A program made the position numbers and the translations under genes. A stretch of 64,000 bases of DNA from contig NC_030851.1 of the NCBI RefSeq assembly GCF_000208745.1, positions 21,007,567 to 21,071,566 on the forward strand. The letters are read 5' to 3'. The DNA is from Theobroma cacao (Eukaryota > Streptophyta > Magnoliopsida > Malvales > Malvaceae). Positions 11,256 to 23,603 of the stretch are shown piece after piece. Position 1 is the first letter of the stretch; each line of letters opens with the position of its first letter. The notes below the pieces were generated by a model, which did no database searches, had not been told where the DNA came from, and saw only the letters and a list, made by a program, of their open reading frames with translations.

Positions 11256-12655
11256 AAACAACATGTAATCATCAACTGACACGCAGATAAGAAAAACAAA
11301 CTAAAGAATAAACACAAAACTTGATTACATCCACACAAAGAAACTTGAAAGCAAAAGCATTAGCCTACATGACATAAACAAAACTTTCAAAACTGCAATA
11401 AAAAGAACTCAAACCTAAAAAAAAAAACAATAGTAAAAAGGGAGAACAACAAAACAACTTGGCAGAAACAAAAGAAAAGAAAAGAATAAATCAAAGCAGA
11501 AATAAAAGAAAGAGTAAAACTAAAAAAAAAACACCTATAATCAATTTACATCACGTTAACAAAATCTAAAAAAACCCAAAACCAAAATAAAATTAAATAT
11601 TACGAGGCCTAAAAAATAGACAAACAACCAATTTGTAATACAATATCTAAAAAATATTAGCAAACCCATAACAAACCCAACTCAAATTTGGAGACAAAGA
11701 GAGTACAACATGAACAACCAATTAAAAAAAAAGCAAAACCCAGACAATAAATGGAATGATGACACAATGGAAACATGAACAGCCAAACAACCCAAACCCA
11801 ACTCAAACTCGTTGAGCAACACTATAAAAGGAGCAAAGAAAAGAACAACCCATAGAAAATGAGAAGCAAAAAAAACCACTTCACATAAAAATCAAAAAAC
11901 CTAGAAACAAAAGGGAAAAAAATCAAAGCTGGAATAAAAAAAATATAGCATAACAGAAGCAAAAAAACTCAACAACCAATTTACATCACATTAACAAAAC
12001 CTAAAAAACTAAAACAAAAATAAAATTGAACATTAGAGAAAAGAAGAGCAAAAATAATAGACAATCCATGAATTTGTATGACAATAAGAAAAACAAATTC
12101 ACAACATAGTAAAAAGAGCAAAGTAAAGAACAACCCACAGAAAATGAGAAGCTAAAAAAAAAACCAATCGCTTTACATCAAAAATGAAAAGCCTAGTAGC
12201 AAAAAGGGAAACAAATTAAAATCAAAACATGAATAAGAAAATAGTAAAAAAAAAGCAAAAAAATCTCAACAATCAATTTAAATCATATTAGCAAAACCAA
12301 AAAAAAACATAAAACTGAAATAAAATTGAACATTCCAACAAAGAAGAGCAAAAGCAATAGACAAACAACGATATTGTATGATAATAAGAAAAAGAAATTT
12401 GCAAACCCATTCCAAACCTAACTCAAATTGGGAGACGAAGAGATTGAAACATGAACAATCAATTAAGAAAAAGAAACCTAGACAAAAAACAAAAGGATAA
12501 CATGATTAAAGTAAGAACAACCAAAAAACCCAAACCTAAGTTAAACTCGGAGAGTAACATAGTAAAAGAGCAAAGAGAACAACGTAAAGAAAATGAGAAG
12601 GAAAAAAATCATACCAAAATTTGTAAAAGAAAAAATACAACAAAATAAAAAAAAA
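11256..12655. repeat. A-rich diverged tandem repeat block
   Basis: Strongly strand-asymmetric: the plus strand is dominated by A with runs of AAAAAAC, while T is scarce. The blocks recur with indels. A GAGCAAAG...GAACAACCCA...GAAAATGAG segment appears near 11831, 12115 and 12568. A CAATTTACATCACATTAACAAAACC segment appears near 11540, 11978 and 12270. An ATAAAATTGAACATT segment appears near 11587, 12024 and 12322. It carries no convincing coding frame; the Lys/Asn-rich 12451-12648 frame only reflects composition. Origin unknown: it may be decayed non-coding retroelement interior. Confidence 0.75.
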
Positions 12656-14469
12656 TGTTGGATTTGGATCGTAGTGTACACTTGTGATTGTGTAAGTTAT
12701 GTATTTCAAAAATTTTATAGCTATAGAAACAATTTATCCAATTTACACAAGTGAAAATTCATAATCATACATCAAGTAAATCAAATAATAATAGCAACAT
12801 ATAAAAGAATAAAAAATAAAAGATACTACCGATTCCGTGCTAGGAATATATTTGATTATTGTCTCCTAAGAATTGTAGTAAATTCACCGCCACACCAATT
12901 GCTGGAATTCTCGACTAGTTTGAATCACTTATTCTTTAAGAATCTTTCAATCTCGAACCTAGAGTGGGCTAGATATGGAATACTTTTCAAGATGGTAACT
13001 AAATATTTTCTCTCAATTTCTTCTATGGCAATTTTTCCTTGCGTAAGGCTTGTAGAAAATCACTCAAGCAAGAAAAAAAATCTATAGAGAAAGATAGAGA
13101 AGTTTGGCTATCTTAAAAGACGGTGGCTAGGTTTTGGTCCAAAATCACATAATTATAATGTAATTTTTGGCTCCATAAAAATAAGAGAGATATTTCTCTC
13201 TTAAAACTCCTTTTAATTTAATTAATTAAAATTGAATTAATATTTGTTACCTATAATTATAATTAAATAATAATTTATTTATTTAATTATAATTACTAGT
13301 CCATGTCAAATTAGGATTATTCTATTTTATTATTATCCATCTATAATTAAAAAGAATTAATAATAAAATAAAGAAACCCTAATCACACATGGAGTAATAT
13401 AATTATCTCATTAATATAATTAATTATAAATAAAGAATTTACAATTTTAATTCTTGTATATATAATTAAATATCCTCCATTATTATTTTTATTTATAAGT
13501 CAATAATTAAGTTAATAAATATTTTTCTATAAAAAAAGTATTTCTATATTAAGATAATTTTGACTTACACAAAATAATATGATTAAGACAACTCTTATCT
13601 TAATTAAGACAATACTTAGTCACCAAATCTAAACATTAATTTGCATAAATAATTCAACACGCATTCCATCTTAAACGAGGTGAATTCTATGAAGCTAAGT
13701 GGGGAATCACATTGGACATGGATATTTCAAACTCCAATAAACATAGACTTATCTATTAAGATATGATGAGTAGATAATTCATCATTCTACTAGACCTAGA
13801 TTAAATCATCAGTCTTCCTAAAATCACTAAAAGTGATGTTAATACTATGAACTCCAATATTTGGATATATATTCTTGGATACTCACCTTAATTATAATCT
13901 CAACATATGGAGTCTAGATCAACGTAATAAAATGATCATGCCCATGGTATGTCAAAGATTATAAGGAGATAAAACATGAGTCCACTATCCATCAAGGTTA
14001 CAATTCTACCATAAGCAAATACATAAGTGTGAGATTAAGATTTAAGGAAACGGCCTAACTTAAACTTAAGTCTCACGTGATTCCAATTCACTTTATAATG
14101 CCATTACTCAAAGTAAACTATTTTGATGATTTGAGACTCATCATTCCCTTCAAGTGGAATACATTCTTTTTGTTGAAAATAATCTGGACACTACAGTCTT
14201 AGCATAATAAAGTGACCAGCTTTATTATTCAACTGTGAACAATTTTAGATTCTATTAAAATATATGTCTCTTATTTATGCCTTTTCATACAAATGTATTT
14301 TAATTCCTCATTAGAATCTTTGCACCTTTATAACTAGATAATAAATACTTACTTAAAACCAACTCTTCATCTTATTATCGAAATGTACTTTCATTACAAA
14401 TAAAATAAACTAAATTGAACATGAGAACATACTTACTTTCCAAGGCACCATATTCTCAAATTCCTAACA
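12656..14469 (-). repeat. Copia-1 3' LTR
   Basis: An 1814-base LTR with plus strand TGTTGGATTT to ATTCCTAACA. It is paired with the LTR starting at 23604, to which it aligns from end to end until the other copy is cut at 25164. It is visibly diverged and lacks about 270 bases present in the partner (24697-24970). A polypurine tract adjoins the right end and RNase H follows it, which fixes minus orientation. The left flank is AAAAA in an A-rich block, so a TSD cannot be judged. Confidence 0.9.
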
Positions 14470-14489
14470 ATCTCCCACCTTCCCCAAAG
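14470..14489 (-). other. Copia-1 polypurine tract
   Basis: Minus strand reads GGGGAAGGTGGGAGAT immediately before the LTR start TGTTAGGAATTTG. This is the usual plus-strand DNA primer position of Ty1/copia elements. Confidence 0.85.
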
Positions 14490-14499
14490 TAAGTATGAC

Positions 14500-16232
14500 A
14501 TATCCCTTATTCCAAGACCTTCTAAGTGACTTTCAAAGCTCTTTTGTGTTAGTCTTTGTGAATGGGTCAACAATGTTTTGCTCTGTTGGAATTTTCTTCA
14601 CAAGTTCTTTTCCACATTGTATGATCTCTTGAATGAGATGATATTTTCTCTCAATGAGTTTTGCTACTTTATGATTTCGCGATTCTTTTAAGCTAGCCAC
14701 TACTCCACTGTTATCACAATAAAGTGTAATGGACTTGGCCACATATGGAATTACTTCAAGGTCGATAAGGAACTTACGAAGCCATACAGCTTCTTTTGCA
14801 ACTTCATAAGTTGCAACATACTCTGCCTCCATAGTAAAGACCACAATACAAGATTGCTTTACAATCCTCCAAACTATGGCTCATCCTCTTAAGGTGAAAA
14901 TAGATCTTGATGTTGATTTCCTATAATGAACATCAAATTGAAAATCTAAATCAGTGTACCCTGTAGCCACAAGGTCACTTCTAGAATATACAAGCATGTA
15001 ATTATTCATTCTATGAAGATATTTACAATTGCACTTGACACAGTTTAGTACTCCATGCCTCTATTGGATTGAAATTCGCTATTCAATCCAACTACATAAC
15101 AGATATCTGACCTAGTGCACAACATAGCATACATGAGACTTCCAATAGTAGATGCATATGGAACTAGTCCTATATTTTAAACTTCTTCTGGAGTTTTTAG
15201 TGACATTTGTTTAAAAAGTTTGATTCCATGTCTAGAGGGCATAAAACCTTTCTTGGAATCTCGCATAGCAAACTTGGCCAAAATCTTGTCTATGTAGGAT
15301 GCTTAGGATAATGCTATATGCCTATTGTTACAATCTCTTATAAGTTTGATCCCTAGAACATAACTAGCTTCTCCCAAATCCTTCATATTGAATTGCTAGT
15401 TTAGCTAACCTTTGACTATTGACAACATTTCTACATCATTCCCAATGAATAAAATGTCATTAACATAAAAAACTAAGAAAACAACCTTTTTATCTTGTAT
15501 CTTTTTATAGACACAAGGTTCATCAACATTTTGTTGGAAACCATATGATTTGATAACAATATCAAATCTTATGTTTCAAGACCTAGATGTTTGCTTTAAG
15601 TCCATAAATGGACCTATGCAATTCAATAACCTTATGCTTATGGAAAAATGGTTTACACAGAGTCAGTCCCTTCTTTTTGGGTAAAACTCCTAGCCAGTAG
15701 TCTAGCTTTTAAGGTTTTTATCTTCCTATCACTTCCTCTTTTCTCTTGTAAATCCATTTGCCTCATATGGGTTTTATCCCTTCAAGTGGATCTACTAGAG
15801 TCCAAACTTATTTGGAATCCATGGAGTCTAACTTAGATTTCATTGACTTATGTCATTTCTCAGCATTTACATCTTTAATAGCTTTCTTATATGTAATAGG
15901 GTCAAATTCATGTTCATTTGAGAGTGTAATTATGTTTTCTCCTAGACTTATGTATCTTTCTAGTTATCTTACAACCCTCCCACTATGTCTAAGCACCACT
16001 ATTTGATGTTCAAGTTGTGTTTCTGTTTCAATCCCTGAATCAGATTGTGTTATGACATCTTCAGAATTAACTCTTAAATCTGAAGGATCAGACAATTCTT
16101 CTAAGACAATTTTACTTCTAAGTTTGTGATTTCTCATAAACTCTACTTTAAAGAAAGTGGCATTCGCATTAATCGAAATATTCTTATCTTGAGGACTATA
16201 GAAGTGATGACCTCTTGTTCCCTTTGGATACC
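14500..16232 (-). pseudogene. Copia-1 pol: integrase C-terminus, reverse transcriptase, RNase H
   Basis: The best preserved part is RNase H at 14844-14533. It has MEAEYVA, KEAVWLRKFL, LYCDNSG, ERKYHLI and DPFTK, the typical Tork/Angela-type ending. Upstream, RT is degraded by stops and shifts. Its catalytic box reads YVND (15467-15456) instead of YVDD, so RT is dead. The integrase C-terminus near 16232 reads toward a YPKGT/FYSPQ-like segment, and the frame is cut there by the solo LTR-A2. The rest of pol resumes at 19349. The protein would be a Ty1/copia polyprotein (order PR-IN-RT-RH). Confidence 0.85.
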
Positions 16233-16237
16233 CTATA

Positions 16238-19200
16238 TGTAAAACCCAACCCTATAAATACATGTCATGACATACATGCACTGAGTAACATGTTATTATG
16301 CTAGGAAAAGAACTTAAGAATAGACGAAACTCGGTATTGTACCTAATGGTACACTTGAGTTAATTTAACCTCAAACTAGTTCAAATAGGAATTGTAGGAT
16401 GAAATTTAATATTTTATAGTCAAGGAATGACTAAAAATGATTGTTCGGAGTTCGAGGGTTCATTTGGGGTAAAATTGAAAATTTTGATGTTCAAGGGCAA
16501 AATCGTCATTTTGCCACCTACGATAATAATTTGATCATGGAGTGAAAATTTTGACCAAGATTAACTATTTGGAGTATAATTTAATGAGAGGAAGTGAAAA
16601 AATTTAATTCTGGTGATTTTTGGAGTGTAGGGGCAAAATCGTAATTTTACCACCCGCGAATAAAATTTGAGATTTTGAGAGAATTTAGATCAAATTTGAC
16701 AAATTGGAGAATGGTATGAGTATAAGGGATGAAAATATGTTTATGGGCAATTTTTCAGTTTTTTAGGCAAAAATGTAATTTTTCACTTTTACAGGGGTAA
16801 AAGTGTAAATTTCAAAAATTACTCCACCAAGACTTTGATAAGTCTGAGAATTTTATCTAAGCTATGGATATGTGGGACAAGTGTATGGTGAAAATTTGGA
16901 AACAAATGGATGAAATTTTAAAAATGGGCCAATGGGAAAGTGACATGTGGCATTTTTTAATGATATAATATTATTTTAATGAAAAGTCAGCCCATTTAAA
17001 CCCAAATTTTAAGTGCTGGCCGGCCATAAGGAAGAACAAGAGAGGAAATAGAGAGGAAAGGAAGAAAAAAAGAAAAACCAAAGAGAAACAAGAAAATTCA
17101 AAGGGAAATTCGCGGTTTTCGACCGTTTACGCGTCTAACGGTAAGATTTTTCGATTTTAGCTTGATTTCTACCTTTCCTATGCCTTTATTTCCATTTAGC
17201 ATGCTTGAGGAGAGAGATCAAAAAGTGATATCAAGGGCTGGACGAAATTCTAGGGGAGAGAAATTGAAATTTTTAGGTTTTGATTTTTAGTTAAATTGAT
17301 AGTTTTAGTTAGTTAAATGTGTTTAGAAATTAAATTGGGCAAGAAATCATTAAATTTTCACAATACCCACTCTTGGCTGGATGCTCAATGCTGTACAATG
17401 ATGATGAATTGATTTTATTCTAAGGGAAATGAAGAGAAAATGATGAAAAACGATTAAACGTGATAGAAAAACAAAGTAGAAAATTAACCGAGTTAATGTC
17501 CCATTTTTGGCCGAATTTTCCAAGGAAGGGAGTGAGCTGATTTTGTTGTTTTTAGAAGGTTATTGGCTGATATTTAATGGTTAGAAATGTTGGAGAGAGA
17601 ATGGGATGATTTAGAGCTAAAATGGAGCGCGTTAGCAATTTATCGGGCAAAGTGCCAAAAATAGGTTAATACCGCGTTTAAGCCGTTTTAGGCTATTGCA
17701 TTTCATACCATGCATTAGTATAGGATTTAAGTTAATTATATAGTGATTTAGCATCAATGTGATGAATTGTGTAAATTTTTGTAATGTGTCTAGGAGGAGA
17801 GCCTTCCGGAAAAGGCAAAGAAGTCGTACCCGACGAGTAGTGATCGGGGCGCTTAGAAAGCTTTTAGTTTGTACAAACGGTGAGTAAACTTATTATTATT
17901 GTAAATTATCTAGAGTTTATTTTAAATGCCCTTTATGTATTTTATGAAATGAGAACGAGATTAAAACGGGATTTTTGATGTTTTAGGAATAAATGTGACA
18001 AATAAAAATATATTGTATTGATTATGAAATTGAGTAATTGGAGGCTACAAATTGACTTGAAAAATATATATTTTCCTAGGAATGGCTTATGAGAAATGAG
18101 TATATGTGGCTATATTTTGTGAATGCATTGGGAAATTTATGTAAGTTGTTTTACTATGCAGGCTGGATAAATAAATAAAAGCCACGTTATACTGTCGAAA
18201 TTTTATTAAAATTGGTGGGTTAGTCACTGCAGTGACGGGTTTCCGTGGACTGCCTATTAGAGGGGCACGGTAAACCCAGTTATATAGTTACTCCGGTTGT
18301 AGAGGCGAGGAGGGTAACTCCCGGGGTAGTATTAGAGCTCACTTCACGTCGAACCCCCACGTGAATGTGTAACTCGGCCAACGCCAAGGAACGGCTGGTT
18401 TTAAAAATAAAAATGTGTTTCACGTGTGAATATTTTAACACCCTTGGCGGACTCGGTTAGATGCCTCGGCCAAGGTATCCCCGAGGATTAGTTTTGGCTT
18501 GAGCCTTGTTTTAATAAAAGACATAAGCCTTAACAACTGTTTTGGTAAATTACAAATATTTTATGGTTTAAGAAATAAATTGAAAACATTATGAAATGGG
18601 TTGAAATTTGTTGTTTAAACTTGCCTCCATTTTACTCGCCTTTAGATATTTATGATAATGTCTGTTTACTCATTGGGATTGCAAAATCTCACCACACTCC
18701 TTTCCACCCATTTCAGGTTCAGTATAGACTGTAGATAGCTGATCTCATCGAGGACTACCATTGGATCTGCATTTTCCAAATCGTAGGTTCACAGTCCTCT
18801 TTACTTTTGTTTATTCGGGGGCCCTCTTGTTATTGTAAATTAAATTAAATATTTTGGCTTACTGTATTTCAGTATGTATAAATTTATTTAGCTTTTACGC
18901 TATAAAAATTATTCACGTATAACTCTATAAATATTGTTTTATAAGGAAATAGAATATTTCCCTTAATATTTCTTTTATTTTTCTTATTATATTCAAATAA
19001 TCGTAATTTCGTTGTAAATGAAGATTTTAGACTTTAAACTCATTTTGAATATGAATTACGTGTTTTGTACTTGTATATTACGTTTTAGCCAGTTTTCAAA
19101 TTTTTGAGAAGAATAAAATGACCAAAATACCCCTGTGTGGTGAAAATTTTATTTTGATTGTTTTTGATCTAAAATAGTGTATATTCTCTAAAAACTCGAT

Positions 19201-19343
19201 ATTTAACAACGATTGCTCACAGGAAAGGAAAGAAACTGATATGTAAGCCTTGCGGGGTTCCGGTTGGCATTCCGGATAATGAGTGTCAATCGGGGACGTC
19301 GCGGCGATTGTCATGGGCTTGAGGGAGGTTCCGGGTCATGACA
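16238..19343 (+). repeat. Solo LTR-A2 with TSD CTATA
   Basis: A 3106-base solo LTR running TGTAAAACCC to GGTCATGACA, flanked by perfect CTATA (16233-16237 and 19344-19348). It is near-identical, inverted, to the 5' LTR of gypsy element A, so the two are recent copies. It interrupts the copia-1 integrase reading. It carries TATAAATA at 16252-16259 only 14 bases from its start, short GGCAAAAT palindromes around 16490-16650, and a GTCACTGCAGTGAC palindrome near 18222. No gene. Confidence 0.97.
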
Positions 19344-19348
19344 CTATA

Positions 19349-20545
19349 AACAAGCACAACTCAATCTTTGGTTCCATCCTTATGGACTTATGCTTTAAAA
19401 CATGTGTAAGACACCCCTAAGTTCATAGATAGCGTATAGATGATTTACGCCCTATCCACAGCTTCCTTGGTGTCTTAGTCATAGCCTTAGATGTAGCAAA
19501 GTTAAGCAAGTACTCAGTAGTTTGCATACAATATCCCTAGAACGAGATTGGAAAGTTAGCATAGAACACCATTGATCTAATCATTTCTAATAGAGTCTTA
19601 TTTCTTTTTCAAGATACACCATTATGTTTAAATGTTCTTGGTGCTGACAAATTGAAAATTATCCCAATGTCAATGAGATATTGCCGAAATTCATTTGATA
19701 AATAATCCACCACCTTGATTTGATCGAGTTTTTTCAATGGCTTGCCTAGTTACTTTTCAACTCTAGCTTTGAATTCTTGGAATTTTTCAAAGGATTCACT
19801 TTTTCTATGCATTAAATACATAAAGCCATGTCTCGAGTAGTCATCAATAAAGGTTATGAAATATTCATAACCTCCTCGAGTAGTCCACACACATCTATGT
19901 GCACCAAGTCTAAAACGTTTTGCATTTTGTTACCTTTTGCCTTGAAGGGCCCCTTGGTTATTTTCCTTCAATACAAAACTCACATACTGACAAAGAACCT
20001 TCAGCTATGTCTAGTAGAGTACCATCCTTTATAAGCCTATTAAGTTTACTTTGATTAATATGACCTAAACGCAGATGCTAGAGATAATTTTTATTTATGC
20101 TTGATTTTTAGACTTTTTCAGTTTTAAATCGTATTGCTTTTACATCATTTGTAGAATAAGTCGTAAGCTCAAAGAAATAAAGATTATATCTAACAATTCC
20201 AGAACAAATAAAATCCTTATTCGAATAAATAGTGAGAGTTCCACTAAAGTAAACTAAATATCCATAATTTATTAAACATAAAACAAAATTTAAATTTTTA
20301 TAACTTTTTGGAATGTAATAAACATTTTCCAAAACTAAGTTACGACCATAAAGAAATTGAAGAAAAATGGCTCCCACTGCAAAAGCCAAAACAAAGGTGC
20401 CATTTGCCATCCTTATTTGAAACTACCCTTTACTCAGTTCTCTTTTGTTGAAACCCTTGTAAAGAATTACAAACATGGTTAGTGGCTCCAAAATCTACTA
20501 TCCAAGTATCTGTAGAATCAACCACTAAATAGGCTTCTAATATAT
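19349..20545 (-). pseudogene. Copia-1 pol: integrase core and protease
   Basis: Continuation of the interrupted polyprotein on the minus strand. The integrase core (about 20030-19400) shows LDQIKVVDYLSNEF, a decayed ...HNGV.KRN catalytic-Glu region, and the LLEMIRSM helix, with stops. The GAG-pre-integrase and protease part (about 20545-20108) keeps an open run with LENVYYIPK. The protease active site reads DFGATNH with the Asp at 20495-20493, so the Asp is kept but Ser/Thr is replaced by Phe. Non-functional. Confidence 0.8.
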
Positions 20546-20554
20546 TCAGAAAAC

Positions 20555-21400
20555 TCATACCTTATTTACTTTTTTAGATTTCAAGGCAAACGTTGCAATT
20601 TCGCTTCCAATGTCTTTTCTCACCACAATGGAAACATTTTCCTTGGTGTTGTCTTTTGAAGTAGCCTTTTTCTTCATGGGCTTTTTCTTTGCTCCCACTA
20701 AGCCTTTATCACTCCTTTTATTTCTAGTTTTTTTCTTTTTACCCTTGGGTTTAGTCTTAGAACTAAAAACTACAGATGCTTCAGGCTTCTTTTTCAATTC
20801 AAGAACTTCCTTCACCTTTTAGAGATTATTCATTAGCCCATTTTGGGTGTAGTCCTTAGTGTGCAATTCATAATCCAATTTGAATTGTGAAAATAACAAA
20901 TTCAAGCTATGAACGATAATTGATATTTGCAAATCAACATATATCTTGGCACTATGTAGCTCTGCCTTATTAAGGTAAGAGATTACTTTCAACATGTAAT
21001 CTCTAACAGGCTCCCCAAGTTCTTGCTTAAGGTCCTTAAAAGCATTGATTACTTTCAGCTTAGTACGCTTTATTTTTGTACCAAACATCTCATGTAGTTG
21101 CAACATTATGTCAATAGCATTACCCATGCCTTCGTGCTGTTTTTGCAATATACTATTCATAGAGGGCAATATATAGCACTTAGCTAGCTCGTTTGCATCA
21201 TGCCACTTTTTATAATATTCAATATCTTGTGGAGTTGATTAGGGAGTTAGTGCTTCAAGCTGGTGCTCAAAAAGAACCCATGTGATCTTGTTATAATTAA
21301 GGATGATATTAAGGTTTCTTTTCCATTCATTATAGTTATCACCATTCAGCATGCATTTATTTAACAAAATTGAAAGTGGATTCATGTTTGTGATGCAGAT
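20555..21400 (-). pseudogene. Copia-1 gag (UBN2-type) with zinc knuckle
   Basis: The capsid part reads from about 21400 to 20819. Typical copia gag helices are seen (HEMFGTK, ELGEPVRDYMLKVI, IIVHSLNLLFSQF) and then a stop. A Lys-rich basic segment follows (20815-20600). An intact CX2CX4HX4C zinc knuckle, CFHCGEKRHWKRNC, is readable at about 20640-20590, but in a different frame from the basic segment, so a frameshift lies around 20650. Gag would package element RNA. It is degenerate here. Confidence 0.8.
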
Positions 21401-23590
21401 ATTTTTCTGAAAGTACATTTGAAATTATTTAAGCATACTAGTTATATATATGGACTTTGAACATTTCATGATGCATATATGCATGATGATAATATATAAA
21501 AACCCTTTAAATTATATTAATAGTTTGACGATCATTCACCTTTCTGTAATAAATTAATAGACTATAGGCTGTGAGAATTTACTGCCAAGTAAACTAGGAT
21601 CCTCCCACTCAACTATTTTACCTAGTATCTTCATACTTAACATGGTTAAAAAACACCTTCATTTGGTCCATGAAATTTACTAACAGAGCTACTATAAGCA
21701 AGTTAATAGTAAATTCATGTTAAGTGTAACAACCATTATTTCATTCTTTTAAGCTCCTTACTTAGTGAGCCTCTATGAGAGGTCTCGCCTCATAATCCAT
21801 CTAAAAGGACTTATCCTTTCAAAGACCCAATCTGTCATGATCTGGATTCATGCTTGCTTGTAAGGAGTGACATGTTTCACAGGCCAATGGGCCAACAATG
21901 GAGATTACGGACTCTAGGATTACTAGCGTCCTCTCCCACTCAATATTTTTATACTTAGGGTTTTCAGTGACTTTTTACCGAACTTTCTAGATGCATATTT
22001 AGAATAACCTAAGTCAAATTACGGGCTTGGTTATGTCTTCAACTAAATACTTTAGTATAAAACTAAGTTCATATTACCATCTTGTCTAGATGCAATCTAA
22101 TTTCTTACTTTCATTATGTATCTCTTAAAATAAAACTCTTTTAAACTAAAATATATAATGCATGCATGGCAATTCTTAAGAGGTCGGTACATATTTTAGA
22201 TGACATGTTATCAAACAATATCTCATATCATTCATCCACATACATCCATATTTATAAATATCAATACAAGCCACATTAATGTCCATCATAGAAAATTAAA
22301 ATTATAACTTGTAAAAATAAAAGCTCTTTGATCTTCCTTACTTTCATAGCTTGTCTCTGTGGAACACCTTCTAAAATGGTACCCTTTTAATTTTTATGGC
22401 TATCTAAAAATCCCAAACCTTTTAATTTTAATTTTTAAACCAATTTGAAAAATAATTTTATTTTTTCCAATTAATTGATCTCATTAATTAATACTAAAAT
22501 AAAATAATTTTCAATCCATGGTTAAAATAAATTAGTTTTCATTAATTTTAACCCAATTTGAAAATAAATTTTTATTTTGTAAAATTAATTAATCTCATTA
22601 ATTAATATAAAAATAAAAATTAATTTTCAATCTAAGGCTAGAATTTCCCTTTTCTTCTAACCTCCTTACCCTTAATAGATGTTTTTCCTAAAGAAAAACT
22701 CATCTTAGAATTTTGGTTCACACTGACCAACAACTTGTGATGAAGTTTTTACCTTGATTTTGTGTAAGCTGGGTCAAGTAGTAAACATATGAATTGTCAC
22801 CCTATCTCTTAGCTTTTCGATGCCACAAGAATTGTGTCATTTGGACCTCCAGAATGAAAGTTATGCCAAAATTACCAAACAAGTTTGGGAAAAGAGTTTG
22901 CCAAAAAATAACGCCAAATTTCTATAACTAGCTACTTGTGAAATATTTTTCTCTTCTTTTTCATAACTCTTAGGGTTTTGTGTCTGTGACACATCTTATG
23001 TTGTATTTTCCAAACTCCTAAAACTTTTGGACTTTGGGTTCTAACCTTTGGGGTTTTTCTATGTTGCATTTGTGCAACATCTATCCTGGGGTTTGGGCTT
23101 TTGGACAAAATAAAATTTTGGAAAATAATATCTATCCCAAAAAAATATTTAAACCTAAAAAAGTATTTTTTTAATAACAATTAAAACCCCAAAACAAATC
23201 AAAAATTGATAGCCATAACCAAATTAATTAAAGGACCAAACTTTTACCTTTTTCTTTCATGGCTTTGATTTTCTTCTCCACATATGTCCCCAATTACAAG
23301 ATTAAACATAATTTACATAGTTTTTCCTAAATACATAAGATTTAAGTATAATAAAAGAAAATTAAGAAAGAAACATGGTGAATAAACGCCACCCTTCTTG
23401 TTACTTAGCCAAATGAAAAATTTACAAGTAAATTTTTTTAACAATTTTAGGACAATTAATGTGACAAAAACCTTAAACATCCATCCATGCATTCAATCAT
23501 ATATTGATCAAATCAAAATATAATTAAATCATGCAAAGGAGCCAATCATGCAAAAACATACAGCAATGTAGATTTGCATGCAACCAAAAA
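21401..23590 (-). other. Copia-1 leader and gag upstream region
   Basis: About 2.2 kb between gag and the primer site, long for a copia leader. It holds AT-rich sequence without a credible ORF. A GC-richer portion at 21720-21960 and low-complexity TTAATTAAT blocks around 22430-22620 are visible. No second element boundary could be found. It may include unrecognised decayed gag or an old insertion. Confidence 0.5.
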
Positions 23591-23601
23591 CTCATATACC
23601 A
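23591..23601 (-). other. Copia-1 primer binding site (decayed)
   Basis: Minus strand reads TGGTATATGAG, 2 bases from the LTR end. The first six bases match the initiator-Met tRNA site TGGTATCAGAG; the rest has drifted. Confidence 0.7.
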
Positions 23602-23603
23602 AT

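Noticed and set aside
11682..11879. Hydrophobic minus-strand frame resembling a membrane protein
   Set aside because: Reverse reading of A-rich sequence gives Phe/Leu-rich peptides; no other support.
12451..12648. Lys/Asn-rich frame in the A-rich block
   Set aside because: Composition alone explains it; the related upstream blocks are not open.
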